Positions 25,603 to 34,649 of a stretch of 38,622 bases of DNA are shown piece by piece. Made by a program: the position numbers and the translations under genes. Location: positions 1 to 38,622 of the forward strand of contig NZ_AUMP01000036.1 of assembly GCF_000430745.1 (NCBI RefSeq). The letters run 5' to 3'. Below the pieces are notes generated by a model, which did no database searches, had not been told where the DNA came from, and saw nothing but the letters and a program-made list of their open reading frames with translations. Every line of letters starts with the position of its first letter. Position 1 is the first letter of the stretch. The stretch is from Fictibacillus gelatini DSM 15865 (GTDB taxonomy: Bacteria; Bacillota; Bacilli; Bacillales; Fictibacillaceae).

Positions 25603-27309
25603 TCACTCTAATACCTTTCTCTTTTCGGCGTTTCCGATATTCCAAATTTTAATGCTTAAATCGAGCAAAAAAAGATTGTCAGGATCAATGAGGGAAAGCC
25701 CCGTTAATGATTCGATTTTCCGTAAGCGATAGAGCAGTGACTGTCTGTGCAAGTTTAGACATCTTGCCGTTTGGCTTACATTTCCGTGATTGCGATTATA
25801 GGAGATAAACGTTTCAATTAAATCCATGCTTCCCTGGCCATCGTATTCGATTAAAGGTTTGATCGTTGATTCAACTACTTCTTTAATATCGGCATTGTCT
25901 GCCAGACTTAAGAGCAAGCGGTCAATGCGTGTATCTTCATACATAACACGCCTCCCTCGTCCTTTTTGCCGCCTTCCGATCTCTAAAGCAACTTTCGCAT
26001 TTTCATAGCTTTTTCTAAAACCGTTAAGCCCTTCGTGGTAATTTCCAATGCCCCATGATATGGCGACTTCCGGCAGTAAGTGGCGCAGGCGGCGCTCTAT
26101 AAGATCTAATAAATCATTAACGTTTTCACCCTTTTTATCAGCCCGGGTTTCTAAAAAAATAATGATATGCCCTTCTTGTGAACTGACCATTACTTCTCGA
26201 TTTAACGATTGAACGGCGAATTCGATTTCTTCCTCAATATAATGAATCATGTTTTCATGCCAGTGGTCATAAGAATTCACATCTTCATTCCGCTTCTGGA
26301 AAAGCGCCCTTAAGTTCTCCGGGAAACCAACTATTCCAATGTATGGAACATTTAAATTCATGCCAAGGGATTTTGCCCTTGATTTTGCATGATTCCCTGA
26401 CGAAAATTCACCAGTCGCAAGTTCCAAAATAAAATCACTGCGCAGGCGCATTTCTGTATCTTCGATCGCGTTTTCCTTAGAAAACCAGAGCGCCGCAGTT
26501 GTCACTGCATGCTCCAACACATTTACCCGCTCTTGTGTCAAAAAGGTTTCGACAGATGTTTTCGCCGGCAAAAGGGCGTATAAATACCCCTGGACATCAC
26601 GCGGCGGTTTCATGATCGGCAACTGAAGAAGTGTTGTTTCCGCCATTTCTACCTTCTTGATTTTTTGAAACATCGGATCGTTAGAAAAGAGTGAGGTGTT
26701 AGCGGGTACAATCTTCCCTGATGTGACCGGGTCTTTCCATTCTTTTATTGCCGGATGGGCATGTTGGCTTGTCCCTTTGATTTTTCCTGCATGATCGGTA
26801 ATGACTACCGGACATTCTACATTTTCCTGAACAAATCTTGCAATCTGGTTCAGTTCCGCTCCTTGTAAAATTAACTTCAAGAGTTGCTGCTGCGTTCTTT
26901 CCGATTGTTCTAGCTCTTTATAGTGCAAACCATTTAATTGTTGCATGACATCATGAATGACATTTGCAAATCGAACCTCCCATGGAAGTTCAATAATGAT
27001 AAAATTTTGTCTTTCGGCTAATTGCAGCACTTCTTTCGGAATAGAAAAGACGTGGCGGCCTAAAGCAAGGACAAGTGCTGATGCATTTGAATCAATAATA
27101 TCCTGGACAAATTGCTTTAGCGTATCGGTGTCATCCCCACAACCGATTGCGGTGCTCAGCACAAATTCATTTTTCCGGACAAAGTTTTCAACGGGCATTT
27201 CTATAACCGAAATCCATTGCACACAACGTTCGTTTACTACCCCTTTTCCCGACCTCACCCTGGCGCTTCCCATAATCTCCAGACTTAAGACGTCCTTGAC
27301 TGTTAACAT
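25603..27309 (-). CDS. PucR-family transcriptional regulator
   Basis: This 568-residue regulator has an N-terminal PucR domain (LTVKDVLSLEIMGSARV onward, to about 120), a long central sensor region with GAF/GGDEF-like character, and a C-terminal HTH_30 domain with NHGNVSQTARCLNLHRQSLL then YRLRKIESLTGL. Relatives are activators of purine, proline or amino-compound catabolism that respond to the pathway substrate. The ATG at 27309 is 9 bases after GGAGGG and gives the usual start MLTVKD; the upstream ATG at 27315 is too close. It follows the eutB-like gene by 35 bp and precedes the doeA-like gene, so it most likely controls this cluster. Confidence 0.9.
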   Translation of the reverse strand: MLTVKDVLSLEIMGSARVRSGKGVVNERCVQWISVIEMPVENFVRKNEFVLSTAIGCGDDTDTLKQFVQDIIDSNASALVLALGRHVFSIPKEVLQLAERQNFIIIELPWEVRFANVIHDVMQQLNGLHYKELEQSERTQQQLLKLILQGAELNQIARFVQENVECPVVITDHAGKIKGTSQHAHPAIKEWKDPVTSGKIVPANTSLFSNDPMFQKIKKVEMAETTLLQLPIMKPPRDVQGYLYALLPAKTSVETFLTQERVNVLEHAVTTAALWFSKENAIEDTEMRLRSDFILELATGEFSSGNHAKSRAKSLGMNLNVPYIGIVGFPENLRALFQKRNEDVNSYDHWHENMIHYIEEEIEFAVQSLNREVMVSSQEGHIIIFLETRADKKGENVNDLLDLIERRLRHLLPEVAISWGIGNYHEGLNGFRKSYENAKVALEIGRRQKGRGRRVMYEDTRIDRLLLSLADNADIKEVVESTIKPLIEYDGQGSMDLIETFISYNRNHGNVSQTARCLNLHRQSLLYRLRKIESLTGLSLIDPDNLFLLDLSIKIWNIGNAEKRKVLE

Positions 27310-27344
27310 CACCATTCACCCTCCAAGAAAATTAACCGAACAAG

Positions 27345-28343
27345 CTAATGAACATATTTTTTTATGATATCGGCGAGCACGGAGAGGTCAACGTTATTTC
27401 CGCTCATAATAATGGCAACATCGCCGCTTCCTTCTTTCGCTCCCTCTCTTAAGACCGAAGCGATTCCCGTTGCCGCCGCCCCTTCGATAATGATACGGTG
27501 GTAATCCATCATAAAGGCCATACTAGACGCAATTTCTTCTTCGGATATGAGATCAATCCGGTCCATGTATTGCTGCACCATTTTAAAAGTATATTGGTTA
27601 TTAAGCCCGATCCCGCCTAGCAAACTATCGGCAAGCGTATCCTTTTCTTCCATTTTGACAGGCTTTCCTGCTTGTAAGCTTTCATACATCACGGCAGAAT
27701 GATTCATTGACACTCCCGTTACCTTGATGTTCGGGTCAGCCGATTTTACAGCCAGTCCAACGCCGGCAAGCAGGCCGCCGCCAGATAAAGGTACAATGAC
27801 TTCTTGAATCGTAGGCAAATCTTCAAATAGCTCGAGCCCAATTGTACCCTGTCCAGCAATGACAAAAGGATCATCAAACGGCGGAATGACGGTTAATCCT
27901 TTTTCTTTTTGCAGCTGAAAACACCGTTCTCCTGCATCATCCTGGCTTTCTCCATAAATTTCGAGCCGTGCCCCTAATCTTTTGAGTGCATCAACCTTCA
28001 CTTGAGGTACACGATGAGAAATGCAAATTACAGCGTCTATGCCAAGTTTTTTGGCAACATAGGCAACAGCCATCCCGTGATTCCCGGTTGAAAACGTGGT
28101 CACTCCACGGGCTTGTTCCTCTTTGCTTAATGACAAAATCTTATTGGCTGCACCCCTTACTTTAAATGCACCCATTTCATGAACCGTCTCAAGTTTCAGA
28201 AAAATTGGTCTACCGACTTTTTCTGATAGAATCGATGATTGAATTAAAGGCGTCTTCCTTACGAGCTGCGAGATGCGCTTTCGTGCTTGCCAAACGTCGC
28301 GAATCGTCACTGTGCAAATACTTTTCTCTTTTATTTGATTCAC
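27345..28343 (-). CDS. eutB: Threonine dehydratase-like PLP enzyme, EutB-like
   Basis: This 332-residue fold-type II PLP enzyme has Lys61 in the GAFKVRGAANK motif, TFSTGNHGMAVAY (phosphate-binding neighbourhood) and LSGGGLLAGVG. It lacks the C-terminal ACT domain of biosynthetic IlvA. Threonine/hydroxy-amino-acid dehydratases of this length occur as EutB in hydroxyectoine operons; here eutC- and doeA-like genes are nearby. The start is GTG 28343, with GGGAGGG about 6 bases before it; the open frame from the TTG at 28364 is unlikely. Catabolic threonine or serine dehydratase is the alternative. Confidence 0.78.
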   Translation of the reverse strand: MNQIKEKSICTVTIRDVWQARKRISQLVRKTPLIQSSILSEKVGRPIFLKLETVHEMGAFKVRGAANKILSLSKEEQARGVTTFSTGNHGMAVAYVAKKLGIDAVICISHRVPQVKVDALKRLGARLEIYGESQDDAGERCFQLQKEKGLTVIPPFDDPFVIAGQGTIGLELFEDLPTIQEVIVPLSGGGLLAGVGLAVKSADPNIKVTGVSMNHSAVMYESLQAGKPVKMEEKDTLADSLLGGIGLNNQYTFKMVQQYMDRIDLISEEEIASSMAFMMDYHRIIIEGAAATGIASVLREGAKEGSGDVAIIMSGNNVDLSVLADIIKKYVH

Positions 28344-28385
28344 TTTTTTCCCTCCCTCGAGCAATAAAGACGATTACTTTTTCAG

Positions 28386-28417
28386 ATTATATAGTTAGAA
28401 TTTTCGAAAATCAATTC
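28386..28417 (-). promoter_or_regulatory. Promoter of the eutB-pucR unit overlapped by the shared 20-bp motif
   Basis: On the minus strand TTGATT (28409-28414) and TATAAT (28386-28391) are exactly 17 bp apart. The motif at 28398-28417, with the perfect palindrome ATTTTCGAAAAT at 28400-28411, covers the -35 and half the spacer. A protein bound there would block the promoter. Confidence 0.75.
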
Positions 28418-28452
28418 GTAAAAGTGACTACAAATGTGATTTATTTTCATAC

Positions 28453-28505
28453 AAAAAAGGGGCTGTGCAGAAGTCATCGAACAATGACTTTCTGTGACAG
28501 CCCCC
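28453..28505 (-). terminator. Terminator of the YitT-family gene
   Basis: On the minus strand a long interrupted hairpin (GGGGCTGT and AGTCAT arms with their complements) is followed by TTTTTTG. It starts just after the stop at 28510. Confidence 0.85.
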
Positions 28506-28509
28506 TCTC

Positions 28510-29376
28510 TTATGTTTGAAATCCTTCGCCCATCACTTCAACAGAGTTTGATACAATAACGAAGGCTGCGGGATCGACCCGCACAACGATTTGTTTGAGT
28601 TTCGTCAATTCACTCTGGTCAAGGACGCACATAAGAACCGGACGATCGTTATTTGTATAGCCCCCGATACCCGGAATCTTCGTGACTCCCCTGTCAATTT
28701 CATTCAAAATGACCTGGCGAATTTCTTCTTCCCGTTCTGAAATAATAATCGCCATCTTGGAATTGCTGAATCCCATTTGGACAATGTCAATCACTTTCCC
28801 GGTCAAATAAATGCTGATAAGTGCGTATAAAGCTTTTTCAAGGCTAAAGACGACAGCGGATAAGATAACAATACATCCATCGACAAGAACCATTGAAATG
28901 CCTGATGATATATGAGTAAATTTATGGATGATTTGGCCGATGAGCGCCGTCCCGCCCGTTGATCCTTTACCGCGGAAAACGATGCCAAGGCCAAACCCAA
29001 TCCCGACTCCGCCAAACAATGCGCCCAATAATGGATTAGATGTCGGCGGTTCAACATTTTGCGTTAAAAAAACGACAAGAGGCAAAAAAATCGTCCCGAC
29101 AAGTGTTTTAATGCTGAAATCTTTACCAAGCAGAATGATCCCAAGGAAAAATAACGGGATGTTAAATGCCCACTGAACAATAGCCGGGCTCCATCCAAAC
29201 AATCCGTGGAGAATCGTGCTTAACCCGCTTATTCCTCCTGCCGCGATCTCATTTGGCAAAAGAAAAAGATTGAAAGTCAGGCCGACAATAGCTGCCCCGA
29301 CTAAAATCTCAACATACTCTAACGCTAATATCACTTTAGGATTTAATGACATTATTTTTCGATAAAGTGATGCCAT
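28510..29376 (-). CDS. YitT-family membrane protein with C-terminal DUF2179
   Basis: This 288-residue integral membrane protein has about six hydrophobic segments (roughly 18-195) in the YitT fold, with the family's LFLLPNEIAAGGISGLSTIL and FRGKGSTGGTALIGQI. A cytoplasmic DUF2179 domain follows (SNSKMAIIISEREEEIR to the end, with VTKIPGIGGYT). Function is unknown for most members; transport is assumed. The ATG has GAGGGTG 8 bases upstream. It is monocistronic, between a good promoter and a terminator. Confidence 0.88.
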   Translation of the reverse strand: MASLYRKIMSLNPKVILALEYVEILVGAAIVGLTFNLFLLPNEIAAGGISGLSTILHGLFGWSPAIVQWAFNIPLFFLGIILLGKDFSIKTLVGTIFLPLVVFLTQNVEPPTSNPLLGALFGGVGIGFGLGIVFRGKGSTGGTALIGQIIHKFTHISSGISMVLVDGCIVILSAVVFSLEKALYALISIYLTGKVIDIVQMGFSNSKMAIIISEREEEIRQVILNEIDRGVTKIPGIGGYTNNDRPVLMCVLDQSELTKLKQIVVRVDPAAFVIVSNSVEVMGEGFQT

Positions 29377-29426
29377 AATTGTTCACACCCTCTAAAAATC
29401 TCTTGCTGTATTCAATACCATTCGAC

Positions 29427-29455
29427 AGTATAACACCAGGCCAATAAGGTGTAAA
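29427..29455 (-). promoter_or_regulatory. Sigma-A promoter of the YitT-family gene
   Basis: On the minus strand TTTACA (29450-29455) and TATACT (29427-29432) are separated by 17 bp, about 50 bp upstream of the start codon. Confidence 0.75.
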
Positions 29456-29514
29456 CAGCATTAAGGTGACGCTTTAACTTGGCGAAAAGCTCTATTTATA
29501 TAATTAATATTTCA

Positions 29515-30018
29515 TTATAATCGTTTTTGTATGCTCAATATGTATTCATCCATGCGTTTCATCATAAGCTTGTTTGATAGCCCTTTTACTCCATTGTCAA
29601 TCCTGCCTTTATAAACAACCGGTTCAGGCAAAAAAGGCCATTTTCAAGTCCTAATATGGATGATAGTCAAAATGGTCACCTGCCTCGCCCTTATATGCAC
29701 TTAAAAAGAAATCGGCATCGCCAGCTCCATATAAAAGGGCTAAATTTAAGCGGCAATGCCCTACATCGACTCCGGCAGGGCCAATGCATCGTTAACCCAG
29801 TCGACTACGCCCGTCAAGCGCCCATCCTCCCATAGGACATTGCATGGATGATAATCTCGGTGAATGAAACCGTTTCTCGCATCCGGGTAATTCCTGGTAA
29901 TACATTGTATGACTTTCTACCATTCTTCTTGATGCTCTGACCACTCAGGTATTCGGAGTGTCTTAGGATCATAGTAAGAAAAATACTGCCATGGGAAAAA
30001 CAGCTCCTTTCTTGAAGG
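29515..30018 (-). pseudogene. Decayed aminoglycoside phosphotransferase (APH)-family gene
   Basis: Read on the minus strand from about 30018, pieces of one APH-type kinase appear in order: FFPWQYFSYYDPKTLRIPEW, the catalytic loop GFIHRDYHPCNVLWEDGRL, VVDWVN, GVDVGHCRLNLALLYGAGDA, and a C-terminal PEPVVYKGRIDNGVKGLSNK ending at TAA 29515-29517. The frame is broken by TAG at 29917-29919, a frameshift near 29776-29786, TAG at 29651-29653 (probably an old Trp codon) and a further shift. The N-terminal ATP-binding part is missing. APH-fold kinases phosphorylate antibiotics or small metabolites; the original substrate is unknown. Confidence 0.82.
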
Positions 30019-30065
30019 AGTTCTCTACGTTGTCGCCAAATCCTTTTACAACCTCAAGCAATTTA

Positions 30066-30099
30066 AAAAGCCGCTGCACATTACATGCAGCGGCTTTGC
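30066..30099 (-). terminator. Terminator of the gatCAB operon
   Basis: AAAGCCGCTGCA and TGCAGCGGCTTT form a perfect 12-bp stem. On the minus strand it is followed by TTTAAATT. It begins 2 bases after the gatB stop. Confidence 0.9.
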
Positions 30100-30100
30100 T

Positions 30101-31537
30101 TTATCGTTTTTCGATTTCTTCTAAAATGAGCTTGTTGACCATTGGCGGGTTGGCTTTTCCTTTTGTTTCTTTCATAACCTGTCCGACAAGGAAGCCGATT
30201 GCGCGGTCTTTTCCGTTTTTGTAGTCAATGATCGATTGTTCGTTGTTGTTAAGGACCGTAATAACGATTTCGCGGATCGCGCCTTCATCCGAAATTTGGA
30301 CAAGGCCTTTTTCCTTGACGATCGTCTCAGGGTCTCCGCCATTTTCAATCATTTCTTTAAACACTTTTTTGGCGATTTTCGATGAAATCGTGCCGTCTGT
30401 AATTAGCTTGATCATTTTAGCCAAACCAGCCGGCTCAAGTGGCGTTTCATCGATTTCTTTATAAGCTGTATTTAAGTAGGCGCTCACTTCACCCATGAGC
30501 CAGTTTGATGCTTGCTTCGCATCGGCGCCTGCTGCAATCGTTTCTTCGAAGAAATCGGACATTTTCTTCGATTGCGTGAGCACCATCGCGTCATAAGCCG
30601 GAAGTCCAAGCTCGGATACATAGCGCGCTTTCCGGGCATCCGGAAGTTCAGGGATTTCAGAACGAACCCGGTCGATCCACGCCTCGTCAATGCTTAAATG
30701 AACAAGATCCGGCTCAGGGAAGTAACGGTAGTCGTCCGAGCCTTCCTTCACGCGCATTAAAATGGTTTTCTTCGACGCTTCATCATAACGCCGTGTTTCT
30801 TGCAGGATTTCGCCACCGGAAAGAAGCACTTGCTCCTGGCGTTTTTCTTCAAACTCTAAACCTTTTTGCACGTGGGCAAACGAGTTTAAGTTTTTAATTT
30901 CCGTTTTCGTTCCAAACTTTTCCTGGCCAAGTGGACGTAGGGAAATGTTTGCATCGCAACGGAGCGAACCTTCTTCCATTTTACAATCGGAAACGCCAGT
31001 GTATTGAATGATCGCTTTCAGCTTTTCAAGGTACGCATACGCTTCTTCCGGTGTGCGGATATCCGGCTCAGATACGATTTCAACAAGCGGCGTTCCCTGA
31101 CGGTTTAAGTCGACTAATGAATGAGATCCGTCTTCTGCGTGCGTTGATTTACCTGCATCTTCTTCTAAGTGAAGGCGGGTAATCCCGATCTTCTTTTTCT
31201 TTCCGTTCACTTCAATTTCAATCCAGCCATGCTCCCCAATCGGTTTGTCGAATTGGGAAATTTGGTACGCCTTCGGATTGTCCGGGTAAAAATAGTTTTT
31301 CCGGTCAAATTTTGTTTCCCGGTTAATTTTACAATTCAATGCCATCGCAGCCCGCATCGCGAAATCAACCGCCTGCTTGTTCATGACCGGCAACACCCCT
31401 GGATGCCCTAAACAGATCGGGCATGTATGGGTATTTGGCGGTGCGCCAAAGTCGGTTGAACAACCGCAAAAAATCTTTGATTTTGTTTTCAATTCAACAT
31501 GTACTTCAAGTCCAATAATTGTTTCAAAATTGCTCAT
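30101..31537 (-). CDS. gatB: Aspartyl/glutamyl-tRNA(Asn/Gln) amidotransferase subunit B
   Basis: GatB binds misacylated Glu-tRNA(Gln) or Asp-tRNA(Asn) and activates it for amidation in the GatCAB complex. The protein has 478 residues, with the family start [20 protein letters not shown], Cys-rich [24 protein letters not shown], the kinase-like core ([15 protein letters not shown]) and the C-terminal YqeY-like tail ([17 protein letters not shown]). The ATG at 31537 follows GGAGGTG and lies 4 bases after the gatA stop; the open frame to 31708 is inside gatA. Confidence 0.96.
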   Translation of the reverse strand: MSNFETIIGLEVHVELKTKSKIFCGCSTDFGAPPNTHTCPICLGHPGVLPVMNKQAVDFAMRAAMALNCKINRETKFDRKNYFYPDNPKAYQISQFDKPIGEHGWIEIEVNGKKKKIGITRLHLEEDAGKSTHAEDGSHSLVDLNRQGTPLVEIVSEPDIRTPEEAYAYLEKLKAIIQYTGVSDCKMEEGSLRCDANISLRPLGQEKFGTKTEIKNLNSFAHVQKGLEFEEKRQEQVLLSGGEILQETRRYDEASKKTILMRVKEGSDDYRYFPEPDLVHLSIDEAWIDRVRSEIPELPDARKARYVSELGLPAYDAMVLTQSKKMSDFFEETIAAGADAKQASNWLMGEVSAYLNTAYKEIDETPLEPAGLAKMIKLITDGTISSKIAKKVFKEMIENGGDPETIVKEKGLVQISDEGAIREIVITVLNNNEQSIIDYKNGKDRAIGFLVGQVMKETKGKANPPMVNKLILEEIEKR

Positions 31538-31541
31538 CCTA

Positions 31542-33005
31542 TTACACCTCCAATTCCGGTTTTGCCTTATGATGTTCGGTTGCCTGTTCGAACGCATGGG
31601 CAACTCGGTAAATCGTGCTTTCATCAAAATGCTTTCCGATAATTTGCAGGCCGACTGGCATTTGCTTAGAGAACCCGCATGGAACAGAAATCGAAGGAAC
31701 ACCGGCAAGGTTAACAGGAATCGTCAAAATATCGTTGACGTACATCGTGACCGGATCTTTCGTTTTTTCGCCGATTTTAAACGCTGGTGTCGGCGCAGTC
31801 GGTCCGATAATAACGTCATATTTCGCCAATACTTCATCAAAATCATTTTTGATCAATGTCCGCACTTTTTGCGCTTTTTTATAGTACGCATCGTAATAAC
31901 CAGAGCTAAGTGCAAATGTTCCTAGCATAATGCGGCGTTTTACCTCATCCCCGAATCCTTCGCTTCTCGTTTGCTTGTACAGGTCAATCAAGTTTTGTCC
32001 ATTGTCAGAACGGACACCGTAACGAATGCCGTCAAATCGGGCAAGGTTTGCTGATGCCTCTGAAGAGGATAGCAAGTAATAAGTAGCAAGAGCATATTTC
32101 GAATGAGGCAATGACACTTCCTCCCATGTTGCCCCGAGTCCTTCCAATACTTTAAGAGCTTCTAATACACGCTCGCGCACTTCCTTGTCCACGCCTTCAC
32201 CGAGATATTCTTTCGGCACGGCGATTTTCAGCCCTTTTACATCGCCTGTTAATGCCGATAAATAGTCAGGCACGTCCACATTTGCCGAAGTGGAATCCAT
32301 TGCATCATGTCCGGCAATTGTTTGCAGCAAGTAAGCATTGTCTTCTACTGACCGGGTGATTGGTCCAATTTGATCGAGAGAAGATGCGAATGCCACAAGT
32401 CCGTAACGGGAGACGAGACCGTAAGTCGGCTTCAATCCGACCACTCCACAAAAAGCAGCGGGCTGGCGAATCGAGCCCCCTGTGTCGGATCCTAATGAAA
32501 ATAATACTTCTCCGGCTGCAACAGACGCTGCCGAGCCACCGCTTGACCCTCCAGGTACACAATCCAGATTCCATGGATTTTTGGTCGGGAAAAAGCCAGA
32601 GTTTTCATTGGAAGACCCCATCGCGAATTCGTCCATGTTTAATTTTCCAATGGCAATCGCTTCGGCGGCAAGTAATCGTTCAACAACCGTCGCGTCATGA
32701 ATCGGTTCGAAATTGGATAATAGCTTGCTTGCACATGTCGTGCGAAGGCCTTTTGTGACGATATTGTCTTTAATCCCGATCGGCATGCCAAATAAAAGGC
32801 CGCGCTCTTCGCCTGACCCTAACTTTCCATCCAATTCTTTCGCTTTTTTCCTTGCGTTTTCTTCATCCAACGTTAAAAACGCTTTGACTTGATCGTCAAC
32901 TGCTTTTATCCGGGCATAAGACTCGTCAACGAGATCCGTTACGCTAATCTCCTTTTTATGTAAAAGTTGATGCAGTTCTGAAACTTTTTTATCGAATAAT
33001 GACAT
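31542..33005 (-). CDS. gatA: Aspartyl/glutamyl-tRNA(Asn/Gln) amidotransferase subunit A
   Basis: GatA is the glutaminase subunit that releases ammonia for tRNA-dependent amidation. The protein has 487 residues of the amidase-signature family with the Ser-cisSer-Lys triad in place: Lys79 (GIKDNI), Ser154 (GGSSGGSAA) and nucleophile Ser178 ([11 protein letters not shown]). GAGGAGGGA precedes the ATG. It lies 12 bp after gatC and 4 bp before gatB. Confidence 0.96.
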   Translation of the reverse strand: MSLFDKKVSELHQLLHKKEISVTDLVDESYARIKAVDDQVKAFLTLDEENARKKAKELDGKLGSGEERGLLFGMPIGIKDNIVTKGLRTTCASKLLSNFEPIHDATVVERLLAAEAIAIGKLNMDEFAMGSSNENSGFFPTKNPWNLDCVPGGSSGGSAASVAAGEVLFSLGSDTGGSIRQPAAFCGVVGLKPTYGLVSRYGLVAFASSLDQIGPITRSVEDNAYLLQTIAGHDAMDSTSANVDVPDYLSALTGDVKGLKIAVPKEYLGEGVDKEVRERVLEALKVLEGLGATWEEVSLPHSKYALATYYLLSSSEASANLARFDGIRYGVRSDNGQNLIDLYKQTRSEGFGDEVKRRIMLGTFALSSGYYDAYYKKAQKVRTLIKNDFDEVLAKYDVIIGPTAPTPAFKIGEKTKDPVTMYVNDILTIPVNLAGVPSISVPCGFSKQMPVGLQIIGKHFDESTIYRVAHAFEQATEHHKAKPELEV

Positions 33006-33017
33006 GATGTCCCTCCT

Positions 33018-33308
33018 CTACTCTAAAACGTTCGGCACTTTAAATTGACCGTCTTTTTGATCCGGAGCGTTTTTAAGCGCCTCTTCACGGGAAACGGAAT
33101 CTTTCACAACATCCTCGCGAAGCACATTTTTTAAATCTAAAACGTGGGTCGTCGGTTCCACGTTGTCCGTATCCAATTCGTTTAACTCTTCTGCAAAACC
33201 GATAATCGCATCCAATTGTTCGGTGAACATTTTCACTTCTTCTTCACTTACTGCCAACCGAGCAAGATGCGCCACGTGTTTAACCTGTTCTTCTGAAATT
33301 CGAGACAA
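33018..33308 (-). CDS. gatC: Aspartyl/glutamyl-tRNA(Asn/Gln) amidotransferase subunit C
   Basis: This 96-residue GatC wraps around GatA and holds the complex together. It contains [20 protein letters not shown], the helical core, and the ending [16 protein letters not shown], as in other Firmicutes. The TTG at 33308 is chosen because GGAGGTGG lies 5 bases before it and it gives the family start SRISEEQ; an in-frame ATG at 33323 overlaps the ribosome binding site. It is the first gene of the operon. Confidence 0.93.
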   Translation of the reverse strand: MSRISEEQVKHVAHLARLAVSEEEVKMFTEQLDAIIGFAEELNELDTDNVEPTTHVLDLKNVLREDVVKDSVSREEALKNAPDQKDGQFKVPNVLE

Positions 33309-33346
33309 GCTCGCCACCTCCAAAACTGTACATTCACAATATATAG

Positions 33347-33376
33347 ATGATACCAGAGTTCGTACGGTTTAATCAA
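33347..33376 (-). promoter_or_regulatory. Sigma-A promoter of gatCAB
   Basis: On the minus strand TTGATT (33371-33376) and TATCAT (33347-33352) are 18 bp apart, about 40 bp before gatC. Confidence 0.65.
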
Positions 33377-33401
33377 CTGCATCACTACTTTAGAATTCAG
33401 A

Positions 33402-33435
33402 AAAGTCAAAGGACGAGAGACTTTGTCTCTCGTCC
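33402..33435 (-). terminator. Terminator of the transglutaminase-like gene
   Basis: GGACGAGAGA at 33411-33420 and TCTCTCGTCC at 33426-33435 form a perfect 10-bp stem. On the minus strand TTTGACTTTT follows. It lies 6 bases after the stop at 33441. Confidence 0.75.
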
Positions 33436-33440
33436 TGGTA

Positions 33441-34577
33441 TTATCCTATTTTAATTTTATAGGTTTTGTTATTATTGCCATTCGTGTAGTACAGGTAGCT
33501 CCCTTTTATATAGAGATATTGCGACCAGACGTTGTTCACTTTCGTTAAATGGGAGCCGTCGGTTTTTATTTTGTAAATATAGCCGCCACGGGAATAGTCG
33601 CTGAAATAAATCCAGCCGTTCTTCTCATTTAGCCATAGCGCGCGGTCGCCCGTTATTCTCTTCTTTCCGGTTCCGTTTTCTTTGATCCGGTAAAGCTTTT
33701 TATCGGGTGCATTGCTGTAATAAATGTAGCCCCCTTTTTTCACAGGGAAAAGCATATTCCACATGTACTGGTAGTTTGTACTTGTTGCTTTCGGCAAACC
33801 TTTTGTACTCCATGAATGGTTTTTCTTCATCACGCCGTCTGTTACACCAAAATATTGATAGCTGACGACACGGCCATGATCTTTTGGATAGTCGTCCCAT
33901 GTTGCATCGACATGGTAATACTTCCCGTTCATTTTCACAAGATTCCATGCATGAAGCTCGGTTTGTTTCCCATTATTCGCTTTGCCGTATACGTAATAAT
34001 TTTTCACACCTGTTTTATTTAACAACAGCTGCATGGCCTGCGCATAACCGTTACAAGCCGATTTCTTTTCGATGAGCGCGCTATAGGCCGTATTATATTT
34101 ATACGTGCCGCTTTGGGTCTGGGCATTGTACGTATTGTGGGTCACAATATAATCGTGAATCGCCTTTGTTTTTTGAAAAGAGGAATAAGACGACTTCACA
34201 TGTTTGCGAATAATTTGGTTGGCCGTACTATTTAACGTTTTTTTCATTTTCAATATGGTTGACTTTGAATGGGTATACGTAAAACGGAGCTTAATGCTAG
34301 TGATTTTTCCGCTGCTCGTCTTTGTATATTTGTACTGCCCGCTTTTGTAATAAAAGATTTCCGGATGCTTTTGTAAAACCGCATTAATCGTGTTTGCAGC
34401 TGTCGTCGTACTTGGATGATATTTAGTCACCGTAATCTCTGAATCTACTTCATTAAACGCTTTATAAATCGCATTGTATAGCCCTGATGCAGATGAACTT
34501 GCCTTTGCCGCTTTCGGCTGAACCACAACCATTGCCGCTAAAACCAATGACAATAACACAAACCCTGATTTTTTCAC
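33441..34577 (-). CDS. Secreted transglutaminase-like protein with C-terminal DUF5050-type repeats
   Basis: This 378-residue exported protein has a signal peptide at 1-26 (hydrophobic core VLLSLVLAAMVVV, cleavage after AKA). The middle domain has the transglutaminase/cysteine protease triad Cys175 (KKSACNGYAQA), His209 (ELHAWN) and Asp224 (YHVDATWDD). The C-terminal third, about 265-378, consists of repeated GGYIYYSN/GWIYFSD/SYLYYTN strands ending in KLYRIKENG-like motifs, which look like a beta-propeller of the DUF5050 type that may bind the cell wall. The substrate is unknown. It is monocistronic. Confidence 0.85.
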   Translation of the reverse strand: MKKSGFVLLSLVLAAMVVVQPKAAKASSSASGLYNAIYKAFNEVDSEITVTKYHPSTTTAANTINAVLQKHPEIFYYKSGQYKYTKTSSGKITSIKLRFTYTHSKSTILKMKKTLNSTANQIIRKHVKSSYSSFQKTKAIHDYIVTHNTYNAQTQSGTYKYNTAYSALIEKKSACNGYAQAMQLLLNKTGVKNYYVYGKANNGKQTELHAWNLVKMNGKYYHVDATWDDYPKDHGRVVSYQYFGVTDGVMKKNHSWSTKGLPKATSTNYQYMWNMLFPVKKGGYIYYSNAPDKKLYRIKENGTGKKRITGDRALWLNEKNGWIYFSDYSRGGYIYKIKTDGSHLTKVNNVWSQYLYIKGSYLYYTNGNNNKTYKIKIG

Positions 34578-34649
34578 ATAGTATCATCCTTTTTCAAAAT
34601 TTTCACTAGATTGTACATACCCTTAAATCTAGCAGGTTAAACTATTATT

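Noticed and set aside
28398-28417. Motif as a terminator hairpin
   Set aside because: It overlaps the -35 of a good promoter, has no U-run and lacks a stable loop.
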